The notes beneath the pieces were generated by a model. The model made no database searches, was not told the origin of the DNA, and was given only the letters and a program-made list of their open reading frames with translations. A program made the position numbers and the translations under genes. This document shows positions 63,597 through 64,000 of a stretch of DNA of 64,000 nt, piece by piece (positions within the stretch are counted from its first letter, which is position 1; each line of letters opens with the position of its first letter). Origin of the DNA: Bacillus sp. AZ43 (GTDB taxonomy: Bacteria; Actinomycetota; Actinomycetes; Mycobacteriales; Geodermatophilaceae); NCBI GenBank assembly GCA_004570425.1, contig SPQJ01000006.1:1-64000 (forward strand). Direction: 5' to 3'.

Positions 63597-64000
63597 CGCC
63601 GCTGACCACCCGGCCGGCGACGAGGCGCCAGTTCCTCGGCCTCACGGCCCTGACGGGACTGGCCCTCGCCGCCGGCTGCTCGGGTCGCGGACCGTCGGCC
63701 GCGGTGCACTCCTCCCCGGGGGGCCTGCGGCTGACGGCCGCGCCGATGCGCCTGGACCTCGCCGGGCACGCCGTCCCCACCTGGGGGTACGGCACCGTCC
63801 CCGGCCCGGAGATCCGCCTCCGCGCCGGGGACGTGCTGCGGGTGCAGCTGGAGAACGGTCTCGACGAGGACACCTCGGTGCACTGGCACGGGCTGGCGCC
63901 GCCGAACGCGATGGACGGCGTCCCCGGGATCACCCAGGACCCGGTCGCGCCCGGCGAGCGCTTCAGCTACGAGTTCGAGACCCCTGTCGCCGGCTCGTTC
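63593..64000 (+). CDS. Multicopper oxidase, N-terminal part (cut by the window edge)
   Basis: Oxidises a substrate with copper and reduces oxygen to water; possibly a copper(I) oxidase or laccase. Only the first 136 codons are present. The N-terminus has the twin-arginine pattern RRQFLG (Arg11-Arg12), a hydrophobic stretch and a lipobox ending in Cys29, so it is probably exported folded by Tat and lipid-anchored. The first copper motif HWHG is at residues 97-100, followed by a DGVPGITQDPVAPGE segment. GTG at 63593 overlaps the lipoprotein stop (GTGA). Confidence 0.9.
   Translation, partial: MTPLTTRPATRRQFLGLTALTGLALAAGCSGRGPSAAVHSSPGGLRLTAAPMRLDLAGHAVPTWGYGTVPGPEIRLRAGDVLRVQLENGLDEDTSVHWHGLAPPNAMDGVPGITQDPVAPGERFSYEFETPVAGSF

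Overview
This 64 kb window comes from a very GC-rich actinobacterium. I place it in or near the Geodermatophilaceae (Blastococcus, Geodermatophilus or Modestobacter type). The evidence is a BldD regulator with an intact c-di-GMP signature, the actinobacterial integration host factor next to gmk and rpoZ, phosphatidylinositol mannoside (PIM) genes, many GTG starts, and long gene runs joined by 4-base stop/start overlaps. The family placement is inference from gene content. No tRNA, rRNA, CRISPR array, insertion sequence or phage gene was seen.

Layout. 1-130: a cupin gene end joined tail-to-tail to a truncated priA, so the left edge is either a rearrangement or an assembly join. 130-5140 (minus): priA, metK, coaBC, rpoZ, gmk, mihF. 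5450-15258 (minus): the de novo pyrimidine operon pyrR-pyrB-pyrC-carA-carB-pyrD-pyrF plus a small membrane protein, led by a PyrR-binding hairpin that can hide the pyrR ribosome binding site. 15510-16064 (plus): bldD. 16177-23019 (minus): nusB, efp, a Xaa-Pro peptidase, aroQ, aroB, aroK, aroC, a prepilin peptidase and aroE, i.e. translation plus the shikimate pathway. 23016-30401 (minus): mltG, ruvX, alaS, two small actinobacterial membrane/coiled proteins, rarA.

30437-34013 is the most accessory-looking part: an aldo/keto reductase, a winged-helix plus PD-(D/E)XK-nuclease-like gene bracketed by two inverted copies of a 61-base palindromic element, a PLP aminotransferase and an ASCH protein. 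34010-38740 (minus): aspS, a second aldo/keto reductase, hisS and a metallo-beta-lactamase-fold hydrolase. 38893-42922: a membrane cyclophilin, an MFS transporter, and a saccharopine-dehydrogenase-like enzyme divergent from a GlxA-type AraC regulator.

42998-54696 (minus): relA, apt, secF, secD, yajC, ruvB, ruvA, ruvC, yebC, pdxT and a 10-TM-like membrane protein next to pdxS. 54693-61549 (minus): pdxS, a LemA-like protein, pimA, a PIM acyltransferase, the phosphatidylinositol-phosphate synthase, a HIT hydrolase and thrS. 61627-62584: MOSC and HNH proteins. 62766-64000 (plus): a cupredoxin-like lipoprotein and the start of a Tat-exported multicopper oxidase lipoprotein, cut by the window edge.

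Most of the window is conserved housekeeping. The best candidate for something undescribed is the nuclease gene with its flanking inverted palindromic elements at 31313-32386. The pyrR leader, the odd PyrD, several hairpins placed against ribosome binding sites, and the priA/cupin junction also deserve checking.
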